Positions 1-9,591 of a stretch of 64,000 nt of DNA are shown piece after piece. Positions within the stretch are counted from its first letter, which is position 1, and each line of letters opens with the position of its first letter. A program made the translations under genes and the position numbers. The notes under the pieces are model-generated. The model worked only from the letters and a program-made list of their open reading frames with translations. It made no database searches and was not told where the DNA came from. Origin of the DNA: an uncultured Bacteroidales bacterium (GTDB lineage: Bacteria > Bacteroidota > Bacteroidia > Bacteroidales > Paludibacteraceae); contig ONBH01000011.1 of NCBI GenBank assembly GCA_900316005.1, forward strand, positions 1 to 64,000. Direction: 5' to 3'.

Positions 1-27
1 GTTCTTTATCCATATGCATTTAAAATT

Positions 28-72
28 AGGATTTGTAATCGGCTGCAAAATTACAACTTTCCTACAAATCCT
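28..72. repeat. 10-bp inverted repeat at the left edge
   Basis: AGGATTTGTA at 28-37 is the exact reverse complement of TACAAATCCT at 63-72. The arms flank a possible leftward promoter (46-77), so this could be an operator for a gene lying beyond the window. Function is inferred only from position. Confidence 0.4.
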
Positions 73-77
73 ACAAT
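46..77 (-). promoter_or_regulatory. Possible leftward Bacteroidales promoter
   Basis: Read on the minus strand, TAATTTTG (46-53) matches the -7 element TAnnTTTG and ATTG (74-77) is a 3/4 match to the -33 TTTG, 20 bp apart. It would drive a gene beyond the left edge. It is weaker than the other promoters called here. Confidence 0.4.
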
Positions 78-152
78 ATGCATTTTAATGGATGGTTACG
101 ATAAAGCGACATTTTTGTTTAAATACATTTTCCATAATAAGTTGATTTTAAG

Positions 153-314
153 TTAATATATTTTGTTATGTTTAGCCTTGCGCGTATACTTCTTCTTATT
201 CTTATACATGTTGGAATGACATATAGGTTTTCCGTATAAAGCAATTTCAGCTTCTCTGCTCTGCTTTCTCGCAGCCTTTAAGGCAAGTAATATGTCATTG
301 TTTTTGTTAGTCAT
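153..314 (-). CDS. Small basic hypothetical protein (53 aa)
   Basis: Encodes a 53-residue, strongly basic peptide with a helical N-terminal part (residues 7-27, rich in Ala, Leu, Lys and Glu) followed by the segment LYGKP and a Lys/Arg/Tyr-rich tail. The start at 314 is preferred over in-frame ATGs at 344 and 332, because a good promoter at 342-373 would begin transcription near 335, downstream of or too close to those codons. It resembles short uncharacterised Bacteroidales proteins with an ALKAARK...SREAEIALYGKP pattern, but that is from memory. No catalytic motif, signal peptide or membrane segment is visible. It is separated from the WYL operon by the terminator at 416-460, so it is an independent unit. 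Function unknown. Confidence 0.5.
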   Translation of the reverse strand: MTNKNNDILLALKAARKQSREAEIALYGKPICHSNMYKNKKKYTRKAKHNKIY

Positions 315-341
315 ATTCGTTCCATTTTTCATTTGATGCTG

Positions 342-373
342 CAAAAGTACTGCTTTATTATCACATGGCCAAA
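342..373 (-). promoter_or_regulatory. Promoter of the 53-aa ORF
   Basis: On the minus strand TTTG (370-373) and TACTTTTG (342-349) are separated by exactly 20 bp, a full match to the Bacteroidales -33/-7 consensus. Predicted transcription start is near 335. Confidence 0.65.
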
Positions 374-415
374 TTTTCGTAGGTTCACTTTAATAAAGAA
401 CCAATAATAGCATAA

Positions 416-460
416 AAAAGGCGATTATTTGGCTGTTTTGGCCACAAATAATCGCCTTTT
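416..460. terminator. Strong bidirectional terminator ending the defence operon
   Basis: Perfect 16-bp inverted repeat, AAAAGGCGATTATTTG (416-431) against its complement (445-460), with a 13-nt loop. It has A/T tracts on both sides, so it can work in both directions. It lies 36 bp past the WYL gene stop on the minus strand. Confidence 0.85.
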
Positions 461-495
461 ATAAAAAAATCGACACGTATCAGTTATTGAAAATG

Positions 496-1680
496 CTATT
501 GCGTTTTAGGAACCAATTCGTACAGCTCTGCCATACGTTTTATCACTTCGTCTCGGAAATAACGTAAAAGATCCGGTTCACCCATTATTTGTACTCCATG
601 GCCAAAGGATAACACTTTGCCAACGAATTCGTAGTTCAGTTCAACATGTAACTCAAATTCACCATATTCTCCATCAGTATACTGTCCATATTCAGTAACT
701 ACAACTTGAGAAGGATGGAGTTTTTTTGTTTGAATTAAATGGTACACATTATAATTTAGAGCGCGTAGGCGCGCCGTATACACGCGCGCATCGTTTCTGT
801 TTTGTGGATTATTAAGATTCTGATGCGTTACACCGATAATATTAGCGAAATAAGTGGAGTATCTATTTGCAGGCGCCTTACGATAAGATTCCGCAGTAAC
901 AACTATGGGCGTAGTTTGAATGCGATCTATAGCAATGTTACAAAACGGTGCATCAAATTCAGCCCCAAAGGAGGTTGTCTCCCCAAATAATTGCCATCGT
1001 CCATTAAATTCACGTAAAAATTGCGGATGGAATACGATGTCGGAATAATATTGCCCCTTTAGGTTACAATAATCAAATTGGAGAACCTCTTGATGGATAA
1101 TAGCCTCATATAGTCTCGGTAACAAATTGAGATTACGTAACTCGGGATTAACATCTGCTTTGATACATTGAGTAGAACGTCGTTCCTTGATATCTAACAG
1201 GTCTTTCGTATTACGAAGAAAATAATCGGTCCAAACTCTCGGGATCAAGCCATCTAAGTCTTGGCAGAACTGAACATATCGCTTGATACTCTGAATGGCT
1301 TCTGCATCTCGTAGTTCTTTTAATGGATCATTGCCGAAACGCAAGTCATAGCGTATAGCCTTGCCCTTTTGTTTTCCATCTTCAATAATGCATTCCGGAT
1401 GTCCCGTTTTTGAACGAAGCATATCTACTACCAATACCCATGTCTTTTTTAGAGTATTGTTTAAGGGACGAGTTCGGTCATCCGTGGAATAAGATTTTTC
1501 AGGCCATTCACGGCGGTATCCTTTGATATCCGGATGTAATTCAATATAGTTCGGCCATATCGCTTTTAATACTTCTGCGTATCGCACCCAATCGCCCCCC
1601 ATGAGACGAGCATATAATTCACGGAAGCAAAGCGACATGTCTGTCCGACCGGAGAAATAATCTTCACGTTTACGTGGCAT
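496..1680 (-). CDS. WYL-domain transcriptional regulator
   Basis: A 394-residue protein: an N-terminal winged-helix-like region (about 1-110), a helical middle, a WYL domain at about 185-270, and a C-terminal extension ending at a FRDEVIKRMAELY-like helix. The WYL core shows the F-x-Y strand (LQFDYCN), the HPQFL strand and GRWQLFG, in place of the usual GRWYLIG, so the namesake WYL triad is modified. WYL regulators bind ligands, often nucleic acids or nucleotides, and commonly control phage-defence loci (CapW/BrxR type). Here it is the last gene of the minus-strand operon, 43 bp after the ATPase-HEPN gene and before a strong terminator, as expected for an autoregulator. The region is AT-rich. 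DNA target and ligand are not known; palindromes at 7449-7472 and 9531-9542 are candidate sites. Confidence 0.8.
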   Translation of the reverse strand: MPRKREDYFSGRTDMSLCFRELYARLMGGDWVRYAEVLKAIWPNYIELHPDIKGYRREWPEKSYSTDDRTRPLNNTLKKTWVLVVDMLRSKTGHPECIIEDGKQKGKAIRYDLRFGNDPLKELRDAEAIQSIKRYVQFCQDLDGLIPRVWTDYFLRNTKDLLDIKERRSTQCIKADVNPELRNLNLLPRLYEAIIHQEVLQFDYCNLKGQYYSDIVFHPQFLREFNGRWQLFGETTSFGAEFDAPFCNIAIDRIQTTPIVVTAESYRKAPANRYSTYFANIIGVTHQNLNNPQNRNDARVYTARLRALNYNVYHLIQTKKLHPSQVVVTEYGQYTDGEYGEFELHVELNYEFVGKVLSFGHGVQIMGEPDLLRYFRDEVIKRMAELYELVPKTQ

Positions 1681-1723
1681 AATTATTATAATTTTTATGC
1701 GTGCACTTCCTCTTAAATATCGA

Positions 1724-3295
1724 TTATTTAGCCTCCCATTCAGAGATGGTCCTGATAATTATTTTGCAGTATTCTGTAGCTTTGAGAATTTGGTCTTGAG
1801 AAATGAATTCACGATTATTATGTGCCATGGGATTTCGAATATCAGCTAAGAAGTTGAATTCTTCTGCCCAGTCTTTCTTTTGCCCAGTAAATACTTTACC
1901 GAACCAATTCCAATCTATAGCCATAAAAACATTATACATGTCGCGAGTTAAAGTATAGTCAATTAGATTTGAACTGGCACTTGGGAATATGCGTTTACTT
2001 TTTTCTCTAGTATCCTTTAACCGATTAAATTGCTCTAGCCAATTCGAGTCTCTAAATCCGATATTATTCTCATATTTAGCGACAATCTCTGTTTCCCAAT
2101 CGGCGTGGAATGTCTCTTTTATATATATTTTGATTAGCTCGCGCATCTTCTTTTCGGTTTCAGTCCAGAGAGGCCAATATTCAACATTCGTTATGAAATT
2201 TTGATCGATTAGTTGAGTAAAATAATCCGAGAAGCAAATATATGAACCTTGCTCTATTTGTGCACCGACTATCCGTCCAAGTACATTTAGTTTGCTTTCT
2301 TTGTCAACTATTCTAATAAATTCGTATTTTAGTAATTTTTCTTCATCAATTGTAGAAACATCATAGACTGGACCAAGTATTAATTGAATAGCTTTGTCAA
2401 ATATTTTTTCGTATTCTAATGTGTTAATTATAGATTTTAATTGATTCCATAACTCTAATCGTATCTCTGCGACAATGTCGTTTGAATTATCTTCAAGATT
2501 ATATGTATTTGTTCGATAGCAATAATCGTTAAACAAATCCAACAAAAATGGGTGCCTACCGACATAGTATTCAACTTTATCTTTATATGATGATGTAAAA
2601 TTGTACGATGCCACTCTATTCCAATATAATCTAATATCGTCATCATCAAACATTCCTAATCTCAAATCCATGAATGTCCCAGAGAAGTCCGAAATAGCGC
2701 CATCCTTTGCTTCTATTTCCTTTATTGTTTTTCTTGAGCATGTCACAAGACATAATTTAGTATCTGGATTATATGAAAGTTCTCTTAGAAGCTGAAATTC
2801 TGCCACATCAAAAATCTTTCGAACACTATCAAACTCATCAAGGATGTATATGATTTTATATCCAAATCTTTTTACTATTTGGAAAAATCTATAGATGGAA
2901 AGTTCAAAAGTATCATCATCGAGCGTTGCCAATTCCATAACTAAGGAATCAGCATATTTGAAATATTTTTCGTCGCTAAATGACATTTTCATCTCATCAT
3001 GCAACTTCATAATTAGTAGAGAAAAAAAACTTCTAGCGTCTTTATAACTGCCACATTGAAAAAATATCGGTATGCATTTCTTTGCTTTTAATTCGTTTTC
3101 CTTTAACATTATTCCCTGCCAAGCAAGACTCGATTTTCCAATACGGGGCAATCCAATAATTGCCAAATTTCCATAATTATCTCCCAAAACGCGCTGCGTG
3201 ATGGTTTCAAGGGCTTTTTTACGCCCCACAAATCTTTGACCTGATACTATAGAGCCAAAGTCTGCAAAAGGATTATTTAATGTTTCAGTAGCCAT
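1724..3295 (-). CDS. STAND-like ATPase with C-terminal HEPN-type RX4H domain
   Basis: A 523-residue cytosolic ATPase. After an N-terminal NPF...GQRFVGR entry motif (8-25) comes Walker A GLPRIGKSS (48-56), Walker B IIYILDEFD (148-156) and the HPFLLDLFNDY helix (about 248-258) typical of archaeal-ATPase/STAND proteins. The C-terminal ~110 residues are helical and end with RNPMAH at 487-492, which fits the RX4-6H motif of HEPN ribonucleases, in a context resembling Swt1-type HEPN domains. The start codon lies inside the 3' end of the upstream gene (19-bp overlap), so the two are translationally coupled and probably partners. I infer a sensor ATPase that triggers an RNase; neither activity is shown by sequence alone. 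The alternative is a HEPN domain acting only in assembly. Confidence 0.7.
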   Translation of the reverse strand: MATETLNNPFADFGSIVSGQRFVGRKKALETITQRVLGDNYGNLAIIGLPRIGKSSLAWQGIMLKENELKAKKCIPIFFQCGSYKDARSFFSLLIMKLHDEMKMSFSDEKYFKYADSLVMELATLDDDTFELSIYRFFQIVKRFGYKIIYILDEFDSVRKIFDVAEFQLLRELSYNPDTKLCLVTCSRKTIKEIEAKDGAISDFSGTFMDLRLGMFDDDDIRLYWNRVASYNFTSSYKDKVEYYVGRHPFLLDLFNDYCYRTNTYNLEDNSNDIVAEIRLELWNQLKSIINTLEYEKIFDKAIQLILGPVYDVSTIDEEKLLKYEFIRIVDKESKLNVLGRIVGAQIEQGSYICFSDYFTQLIDQNFITNVEYWPLWTETEKKMRELIKIYIKETFHADWETEIVAKYENNIGFRDSNWLEQFNRLKDTREKSKRIFPSASSNLIDYTLTRDMYNVFMAIDWNWFGKVFTGQKKDWAEEFNFLADIRNPMAHNNREFISQDQILKATEYCKIIIRTISEWEAK

Positions 3296-6200
3296 TCTTG
3301 GAACAATTTTACTTGAATTTTATAATTGTTATCACTTTTAGTCTCGAGAACTTCGCGATTACATAAATCGTTAATTATCGCAGTTTCTTTATTCTTGTCG
3401 ACAAAAACATCAATATCAGCACGATTGCAGTAGCCAATGTTTTTAGCTCGTAGTGCAATTTGACGCAATACAGAAAGAACATCTTCTTCCGCATATTCCT
3501 GTAAATCGTCAGATTCTTCTCCGGCACGAATAAGATTGTCAAACTTATCTTCCTCAAGAGCATCCGATCCCTCAATAAATGAACGAGCGACTTCGTTTAC
3601 ATCCGCTTCAGTTACACTTATAGATTTGTTATTATTCATAAAGTCAACCAATCGAGAGCAGAATATTTGGATGTAATATGGATTACGTGAAGTCCATTCA
3701 ATAATCCGTGATACTGCATCACCAATGTATCTCGAATGACCATTCTCATCAAGAATAGGTTTCTCGATTAATGCTCTAGCCGGCTCTTCTTTTAGATATG
3801 TCAGCCGCATGTCTTGTATAACGCCAAAAGCATTGCGAGCGTAATCTTCTTTTTTAAACGAAGGTACAACATCCTGCCCGACAAGGACAACCGAGAATTG
3901 CGCTCGTTCATTTTGTGTTATGGCCTTCCATTGTTTCATTATAGACGGAGATATATTACCTTTCTTAATTCCAGAATATAGATATGTAAACTCATCAATC
4001 ATAACGACCAGATTCTTATCTTCCCATCCTTGTGTTTGCTTACATAATAATTTGAAATTTATCATATACTTTGAGAATGTGTTTAAGGGATTTTCTTCAT
4101 CTTCTTCCTTAAAGTCTTTAACGGTTGGAATATCAAAATTGGGAATCTGCTTTCCATCCAGTGCCATAAAGTATAGTTCTTGTTTAATTGAATATAGTAT
4201 TTTATAATAAAAGGATGCTTCATTCAAATTTTTAAGAATCTCTCCCAAACTAAAAAACACACAAAACGTTTTCCCTGTATTAAGAAGACTTTGTTTAAGA
4301 TGCAACATAACAGAAGATTTTCCACTCCGCTTTTGACCGTAGATAATAATTTGTTTTGATGGAGATTTAATGATTGCATCTACAATATTCTCTATTTCTG
4401 TTTCACGGCCATAAAACATTTTTGAATTAAGAGGTACTGGACCGCCATCCGCAAGTGGAGCATACGGATTTTCAATAGGAGTAAATTCTTCTTGAGAGTA
4501 TAGTTTTAATGATAATTGATTTGAAATTTGTTTTATATCTCCTCCGCTTTTATAATTGCACAGAATTGTAACAGCAGCAGCCTTCTGTTGGATCACATTT
4601 TCTTCGACTTCTAATTGAAGTTTAAAGATATGAGATTCACCACCTTCGATTGCATTATATAGGATATCGTCAGATTTAATTTGTTTAATTCCGTTATTCT
4701 CATCAATATAAAGGGACACTTCTTTGATTGGAGAGGAATCCTTATGATTTGACAATTCAACTTGGATGTTTACTAGTCCATTAGCATCAACAACAGTTTG
4801 TTCAGAAAGGAGCTTGATAGAAATTTTAGGCACACTCATACGAACAACTTCACTGAATGATTTTTCTAGAAGACATTCTATTTTATCAAGCATTGGAAGC
4901 AATTCTTCATATGATAGTTTTGTAGGAGCAGTTTTAATATCGGCTACAAGTTGATTGATTTGACCATATGCATTATTTATATTTGTTTCCTTATTTCTAT
5001 ATCCTGAGGATTTTAAATAAGTGCCGATTGCTGGCGCAATATTGCTTATTATATAATTAAGATGATTTATGTCAAGCCAGCACATCCATTCTTTATTGAT
5101 GTTATCTAAAGACAATAGTTGTCGATATAAATCATCAAGATTTGAAGTATTTGAAACGTTTCGAATGGTTGCCACAACCTTTTGGTTATAAAGTAATAAT
5201 TTTTCTCGAGCACTATTCCACGCATCAGTAAACGTTTCTTTGGTTGGCTTTTGATTAACCGAAATTCCAATTGTATTCAATGCCCGTAATGCTTTCGTTT
5301 GATACTCTAAATTAGAATATAATAAAGAAGATATGTTTGCAGCAATCGCTCTGTTGTATATACACATGTACAAAATATTAATCCACCATTTAATATCCAC
5401 GTTTGTTCCAATAGAATGTTTTAGAGCAGTATTTACAGGCACATGCTGATTTGTTGCTTGTAATAAACCGTTATAATCATAGATTTGTGTTAATAAATAT
5501 ATGGCCACATTCTGAGCATTATTATCGTAGTTTTCTTCCAGGGAGAAGGCCTCATTGTAATAAAAGCGAATAACATCTAAGGGACTATTGTCCACTATAT
5601 GTGTTGTGGCCATATCGATACAATATCTTGCTAAAACAGTTCTTAATTGCGATGTGTTTTCCGATTCTACATCTTGCATAAGTTTAGCCTCCGTCAATAG
5701 GTACGGAGCCCTATCTTTTGCTCTACCTCCTAATTTTTCAATGATACTTCTAATACCACTTAGTGTTTTTTCATCAAACTGCCCAGAATCCTTTATTTTA
5801 ACACCCGCATATTCTGTATATTCTTCCAATGTTTGTTGAATATACTTACTAAAGCCACCACTCGTTAATGACTCAAAATGCGTAGCAGATATAACTTCTT
5901 GTATATTTGCTTTATTTTCGGATTCAATTGCAGCTTTCAGTTGTAAGGCCCAAATGTTCTCAGGATCAAGTTCTAACGCAGTCTCAACTGCCTCAAGTGC
6001 TTTCACAATATCTTCAATTTGAACATAAACAGCAGCCATTTTGCGCAACAGTTGAATGCGTTTATTATTATCTCGTTTTATTTCTTGTTCTTCTAATAAT
6101 TCTCTTGCCACTTCAAGGTATTTGTTATAATCTTGAATAGCAGAATATAGATTTTCGAGATAATAAAGCGTGGATATATTACGCGGCAAATCTTTACGGT

Positions 6201-7353
6201 GCTCTAAAAGGAGCGTTACTACGTCTTCTCTATAGTTATTGGAGTTTTCACCTCCTTGCTTATAGAGTTGTGCGTACAACATGCCCAAATCTTTAATTGA
6301 AGCCTCAAGCTTTTCTCCTGCCTTGATTGCTTGCGTATAGTATTCAATGGCTTGGGAATATTTTTTGGCAAGGTGACATTCTTTGGCTTGATTATATAAG
6401 TTAGAATCTCGTTTTGTTTTAGAGGGAAAATTTCTAGGTTTTATACCAATATGAGTGTTTTTAATAGTTTCTTTTAACTCATTTGCAGCAAAATTCTCCG
6501 GGTATTCATCAAGGATGTGGTCTAACACGCGAACAGCGTGTCTAAATTCTTCTATATTTATGAGTTTGTTGGCTAATTGTATTAACTCTTTAACCGTATT
6601 TGGACGATGTATTGTTATTGCCGAATTTCCACGCTCACTTCCTTGTATTGAATATATAACATGCATATGTAGCATAGATTGAACAGTTTTATCTATGCTA
6701 CTATCAATTATTTGGTTAAAGGAGAAAAAAACATCTTTTCCAGTCTTGGCGTCTCTTATAAAGCCATAATTTCGATTTGGGCAGACCAATTTTACTTCTC
6801 CAATAGCAGGTACGAATTTGTTGTTTTGGACAATATGTTCGTCTTCCACCAATACTCGAAGTTCTCCTAAATCTTTAAAAGAAACAGTAGATTTATTGTT
6901 CTTAGTAGGGGTCATAGTTATTTTTTGCGCTATGCCAGCCGAATTTTTCTTTGATGCTCCTGAAATAGCATCCAAATCAATTTTACCTACGATTTTAACT
7001 CCTGGTAATTTTGGAGAAGCAATAGAATCAGTTATTGGAGTGCTTTGGGATTTAATAGTAACTGACGTTTCGGCGCCGACTCCGTTTTCTATGTGAGTAT
7101 CTACAACTTCCGTTTCTTCGACAATCTCTTTAGTGTCATTAATTGTCTGTTCAATTATAGGCGTCACATTAGACCCTATCGTAGGCGGATTTGTTATTTC
7201 AGAATCCTTCTTGACAATAATTGTTTGACCAGTCCTAATCGCAATCAGATCTGGCGTAATTTTAACAATAGAACCCGAATATTTCGACTCTCCACATTCT
7301 ATGGAGATATAATCACCCGCCTGAACAAAGTCTATGATAAAATCAAGATACAT
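3277..7353 (-). CDS. Cold-shock-like / TPR / STAND-type ATPase, 1358 aa
   Basis: A very large multidomain protein. Residues ~8-52 look like a small beta-barrel; ~55-160 is low-complexity; ~185-250 is a cold-shock/OB-like domain (NYGFIRD...KDVFFSFNQI, the pattern of RNA- or ssDNA-binding CSDs). TPR-like helical pairs run ~255-480, then a long helical region to ~845. A beta-rich Ig-like stretch (~850-965) leads to NPYAPL...FYGRETEI and a P-loop ATPase: Walker A GQKRSGKSS (~1003-1011), Walker B LVVMIDEFTYL (~1113-1123), STAND helix NPYYIQIFCSRL (~1224) and a C-terminal winged-helix-like tail. It has its own promoter (7412-7443) and overlaps the ATPase-HEPN gene. No signal peptide or membrane segment. 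I infer a nucleic-acid-sensing oligomerising NTPase; I do not recognise the full architecture. Confidence 0.7.
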   Translation of the reverse strand: MYLDFIIDFVQAGDYISIECGESKYSGSIVKITPDLIAIRTGQTIIVKKDSEITNPPTIGSNVTPIIEQTINDTKEIVEETEVVDTHIENGVGAETSVTIKSQSTPITDSIASPKLPGVKIVGKIDLDAISGASKKNSAGIAQKITMTPTKNNKSTVSFKDLGELRVLVEDEHIVQNNKFVPAIGEVKLVCPNRNYGFIRDAKTGKDVFFSFNQIIDSSIDKTVQSMLHMHVIYSIQGSERGNSAITIHRPNTVKELIQLANKLINIEEFRHAVRVLDHILDEYPENFAANELKETIKNTHIGIKPRNFPSKTKRDSNLYNQAKECHLAKKYSQAIEYYTQAIKAGEKLEASIKDLGMLYAQLYKQGGENSNNYREDVVTLLLEHRKDLPRNISTLYYLENLYSAIQDYNKYLEVARELLEEQEIKRDNNKRIQLLRKMAAVYVQIEDIVKALEAVETALELDPENIWALQLKAAIESENKANIQEVISATHFESLTSGGFSKYIQQTLEEYTEYAGVKIKDSGQFDEKTLSGIRSIIEKLGGRAKDRAPYLLTEAKLMQDVESENTSQLRTVLARYCIDMATTHIVDNSPLDVIRFYYNEAFSLEENYDNNAQNVAIYLLTQIYDYNGLLQATNQHVPVNTALKHSIGTNVDIKWWINILYMCIYNRAIAANISSLLYSNLEYQTKALRALNTIGISVNQKPTKETFTDAWNSAREKLLLYNQKVVATIRNVSNTSNLDDLYRQLLSLDNINKEWMCWLDINHLNYIISNIAPAIGTYLKSSGYRNKETNINNAYGQINQLVADIKTAPTKLSYEELLPMLDKIECLLEKSFSEVVRMSVPKISIKLLSEQTVVDANGLVNIQVELSNHKDSSPIKEVSLYIDENNGIKQIKSDDILYNAIEGGESHIFKLQLEVEENVIQQKAAAVTILCNYKSGGDIKQISNQLSLKLYSQEEFTPIENPYAPLADGGPVPLNSKMFYGRETEIENIVDAIIKSPSKQIIIYGQKRSGKSSVMLHLKQSLLNTGKTFCVFFSLGEILKNLNEASFYYKILYSIKQELYFMALDGKQIPNFDIPTVKDFKEEDEENPLNTFSKYMINFKLLCKQTQGWEDKNLVVMIDEFTYLYSGIKKGNISPSIMKQWKAITQNERAQFSVVLVGQDVVPSFKKEDYARNAFGVIQDMRLTYLKEEPARALIEKPILDENGHSRYIGDAVSRIIEWTSRNPYYIQIFCSRLVDFMNNNKSISVTEADVNEVARSFIEGSDALEEDKFDNLIRAGEESDDLQEYAEEDVLSVLRQIALRAKNIGYCNRADIDVFVDKNKETAIINDLCNREVLETKSDNNYKIQVKLFQEWLLKH

Positions 7354-7411
7354 AACTCTTATTATGGATTTAAAGTATTTGCATTCAACTTTGACATATT
7401 TAAATTTGGTG

Positions 7412-7443
7412 CAAAGATACTACAAATTTTTGACTTGTGCAAA
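7412..7443 (-). promoter_or_regulatory. Internal promoter of the defence operon
   Basis: Minus-strand TTTG (7440-7443), 20-bp spacer and TATCTTTG (7412-7419): a perfect Bacteroidales promoter. It would start a transcript near 7405, about 50 nt before the 1358-aa protein, and allows that gene, the ATPase-HEPN gene and the WYL gene to be expressed apart from the helicase. Confidence 0.75.
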
Positions 7444-7448
7444 TTTTT

Positions 7449-7472
7449 GTATCATTTTTCAAATTTTGATAC
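7449..7472. promoter_or_regulatory. Candidate operator next to the internal promoter
   Basis: GTATCA (7449-7454) and TGATAC (7467-7472) form an inverted repeat just upstream of the -33 element. The 10-mer ATTTTGATAC (7463-7472) recurs at 9817-9826, upstream of the other operon promoter. Assignment to the WYL regulator is a guess. Confidence 0.3.
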
Positions 7473-7545
7473 GGTTAGTTCTGTTTTTTCAGTTACAATT
7501 TTACCTAAACAGCCGGCATATTGAGTGCAGCCAAGCAAATCCTTC

Positions 7546-9375
7546 TTACAGAGGCTGAACTAGAGGATGCTCTAGCAAGTTTATTAACGAATTAAACTTG
7601 TCCGGATGCTCTGATTTCCCAATAGAAGATAAAATACAGGATTTATTACCTACCATAAAAAGTTTACAACGAGCACGGGAGACTGCCACATTAATCTTAT
7701 TTGCATTGTATAAGAAATCAACAAGGTCAGATGCATAATCACAATTACCAGCAGTAAATGAGAAAAATATTATATCGCGCTCTTGTCCTTGCATGCGATC
7801 TATTGTCTCAACAACAGGAATTTCATCCATTAAGGCATATAATTTTCTGCGAATCAAGGCACATTGTGCACGAAACGGGGCTATGACAGCTATTTGATCA
7901 GTAGAGACATGATGCCTATTAATATATTCATCTATAAGACCGGCGATATATTCCGCTTCTTCTTCCGATGAGCATGTTCCCATATGCAAAATATCCTTAA
8001 AAAAGACCGATTGACTATTTATCAACAAATACTCATCGTCATGTTGCGCTAAAGTGCGATTAGGAAATTTAGATTGTAGAGTTCCATCATAGAAAGAGTC
8101 TGATACCAATTGACAAATCTGAGCATTCATGCGATAAGACTGATCTAGTGTCACGCAGTTATAATCGCGATATAAAGCTTGAAATATAGATTGCTGTAGA
8201 AACTCCGGATGTTCTTTGTACGAACATATAGGAGGTAATTGCTTATGATCACCTACGAGAACAACATAATCAGCTTTTTGCGTTGCCATTAGAGCAGTAG
8301 GTATCGTCATTTGCCCCGCTTCATCAATTATAAGAACATCTGCTTCTAAACCTGACGCACGCGTATATAAAGTTTGGGGCGTAACTCCTATTATCCACCG
8401 GTTAATATTACTCTCACCTTCTTTTGCAAATACATTTACATTGGGATAAGGAAGGTTTTGGACACTAATCTCTTCACCCTTAAACTCATAGTTCAAACCA
8501 TCTGTTTGGTATTCTTGCCCTATTTTGAAAACTGGCAGATGTAGAGTGTTTATTGGGCTCTGGTTCTCTTCTGATGGCGTTACTTTATACTTTTTAGGGT
8601 CAAGGTCATATCTCTGTGCAATAGACTTATGAATCTTACATAACACGTTATTGATCGCCATGTGATTAGGGCTACTGATTAACACCCTATTTTGATACAT
8701 TAACAGCAAGATAGCAATTATAGCTATAACAAAAGTTTTTCCGGTCCCCGGAGGACCTTGTATTAGTGAGTATTCTTGATTAGAAACAGCCTCTATAATA
8801 GCTCTGTGTTGAGATGAGGTCAATTCTACATTTAAACTTTCACATAATTCTAAAAGCAAACTCTCTAATTGTGGAAATTCTCCAAATTTCAAGCTGGGAA
8901 TTTCGTTAATAACACTAAGCCATTGTTCTTTCCGCTCATTATTCGAAACGATAAAACTATTATTAATATCACTACTATCAAAATACCATGAATCAATGGT
9001 ATACTCTGAGTTTGTATCAATTATCGACGAATTTACGACCTTAGCTAAAATCACATAGTTACTACCTATCTCCACAATGGGACTGCCCATGCCTCTTACC
9101 TTTTCCCAACCTATAGGTGCATTCTTGGTCAATAGAACATAATCTCCAACCTTAAAGTCAGAAATATTCTTGTCGAAAGTAAAACGAAATAAGTGCCCTT
9201 TATTTCTATTATATTCACTAAATTTCACATCAAAACGCAAACCGGCTATGCACTTGCGTTTTTTAACACGCTCCTCTACGGGTAGCATATAATATTCGTT
9301 TATATCCTTCCTCTTTTGTTCATTCTCATTCAAGAGAAATGAATAGATATCTTCTGTAGAAATATATTTGTCCAT
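7546..9375 (-). CDS. SF1 helicase, UPF1/DNA2-like (AAA_11/AAA_12)
   Basis: A 609-residue superfamily 1 helicase with a full motif set: Walker A GPPGTGKT (207-214), Walker B LIIDEAGQ (348-355), motif III VGDHKQLPP (374-382), motif IV QSYRM (412-416), motif V TIDRMQGQE (524-532) and motif VI VAVSRAR (563-569). The N-terminal region (~45-135) is beta-rich, like the RNA-contacting 1B barrel of UPF1/IGHMBP2. Such enzymes unwind RNA or DNA 5' to 3' using ATP. It has no fused nuclease or kinase domain, unlike Mokosh-type or Zorya-type proteins as I know them. It is the first large gene of the minus-strand operon; a 192-bp gap with an internal promoter separates it from the next gene. The exact system role is inferred from neighbours. 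Confidence 0.85.
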   Translation of the reverse strand: MDKYISTEDIYSFLLNENEQKRKDINEYYMLPVEERVKKRKCIAGLRFDVKFSEYNRNKGHLFRFTFDKNISDFKVGDYVLLTKNAPIGWEKVRGMGSPIVEIGSNYVILAKVVNSSIIDTNSEYTIDSWYFDSSDINNSFIVSNNERKEQWLSVINEIPSLKFGEFPQLESLLLELCESLNVELTSSQHRAIIEAVSNQEYSLIQGPPGTGKTFVIAIIAILLLMYQNRVLISSPNHMAINNVLCKIHKSIAQRYDLDPKKYKVTPSEENQSPINTLHLPVFKIGQEYQTDGLNYEFKGEEISVQNLPYPNVNVFAKEGESNINRWIIGVTPQTLYTRASGLEADVLIIDEAGQMTIPTALMATQKADYVVLVGDHKQLPPICSYKEHPEFLQQSIFQALYRDYNCVTLDQSYRMNAQICQLVSDSFYDGTLQSKFPNRTLAQHDDEYLLINSQSVFFKDILHMGTCSSEEEAEYIAGLIDEYINRHHVSTDQIAVIAPFRAQCALIRRKLYALMDEIPVVETIDRMQGQERDIIFFSFTAGNCDYASDLVDFLYNANKINVAVSRARCKLFMVGNKSCILSSIGKSEHPDKFNSLINLLEHPLVQPL

Positions 9376-9530
9376 TACGATAATGAGTTATTCTTGTTAA
9401 TAATCGATGATAAGTCAAAGTTGTTAAATTTTCTATTTCCTTATAATAAATAAAGGCCTATCCAAACCATCACGATATTCGGAGAAACATAGATACTGCC
9501 TACTCTTTATCGGATTGTCTTATCTCACGT

Positions 9531-9542
9531 TCGTTCGAACGA
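9531..9542. promoter_or_regulatory. 12-bp perfect palindrome in the helicase leader
   Basis: TCGTTCGAACGA is a perfect palindrome between the 42-codon ORF and the helicase start. It may be an operator or a remnant; no recognisable promoter lies beside it. Confidence 0.3.
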
Positions 9543-9591
9543 TTATTTCAACACGCTCAACAATTCGCCTGATTAGTTCATTTTTTCAATC

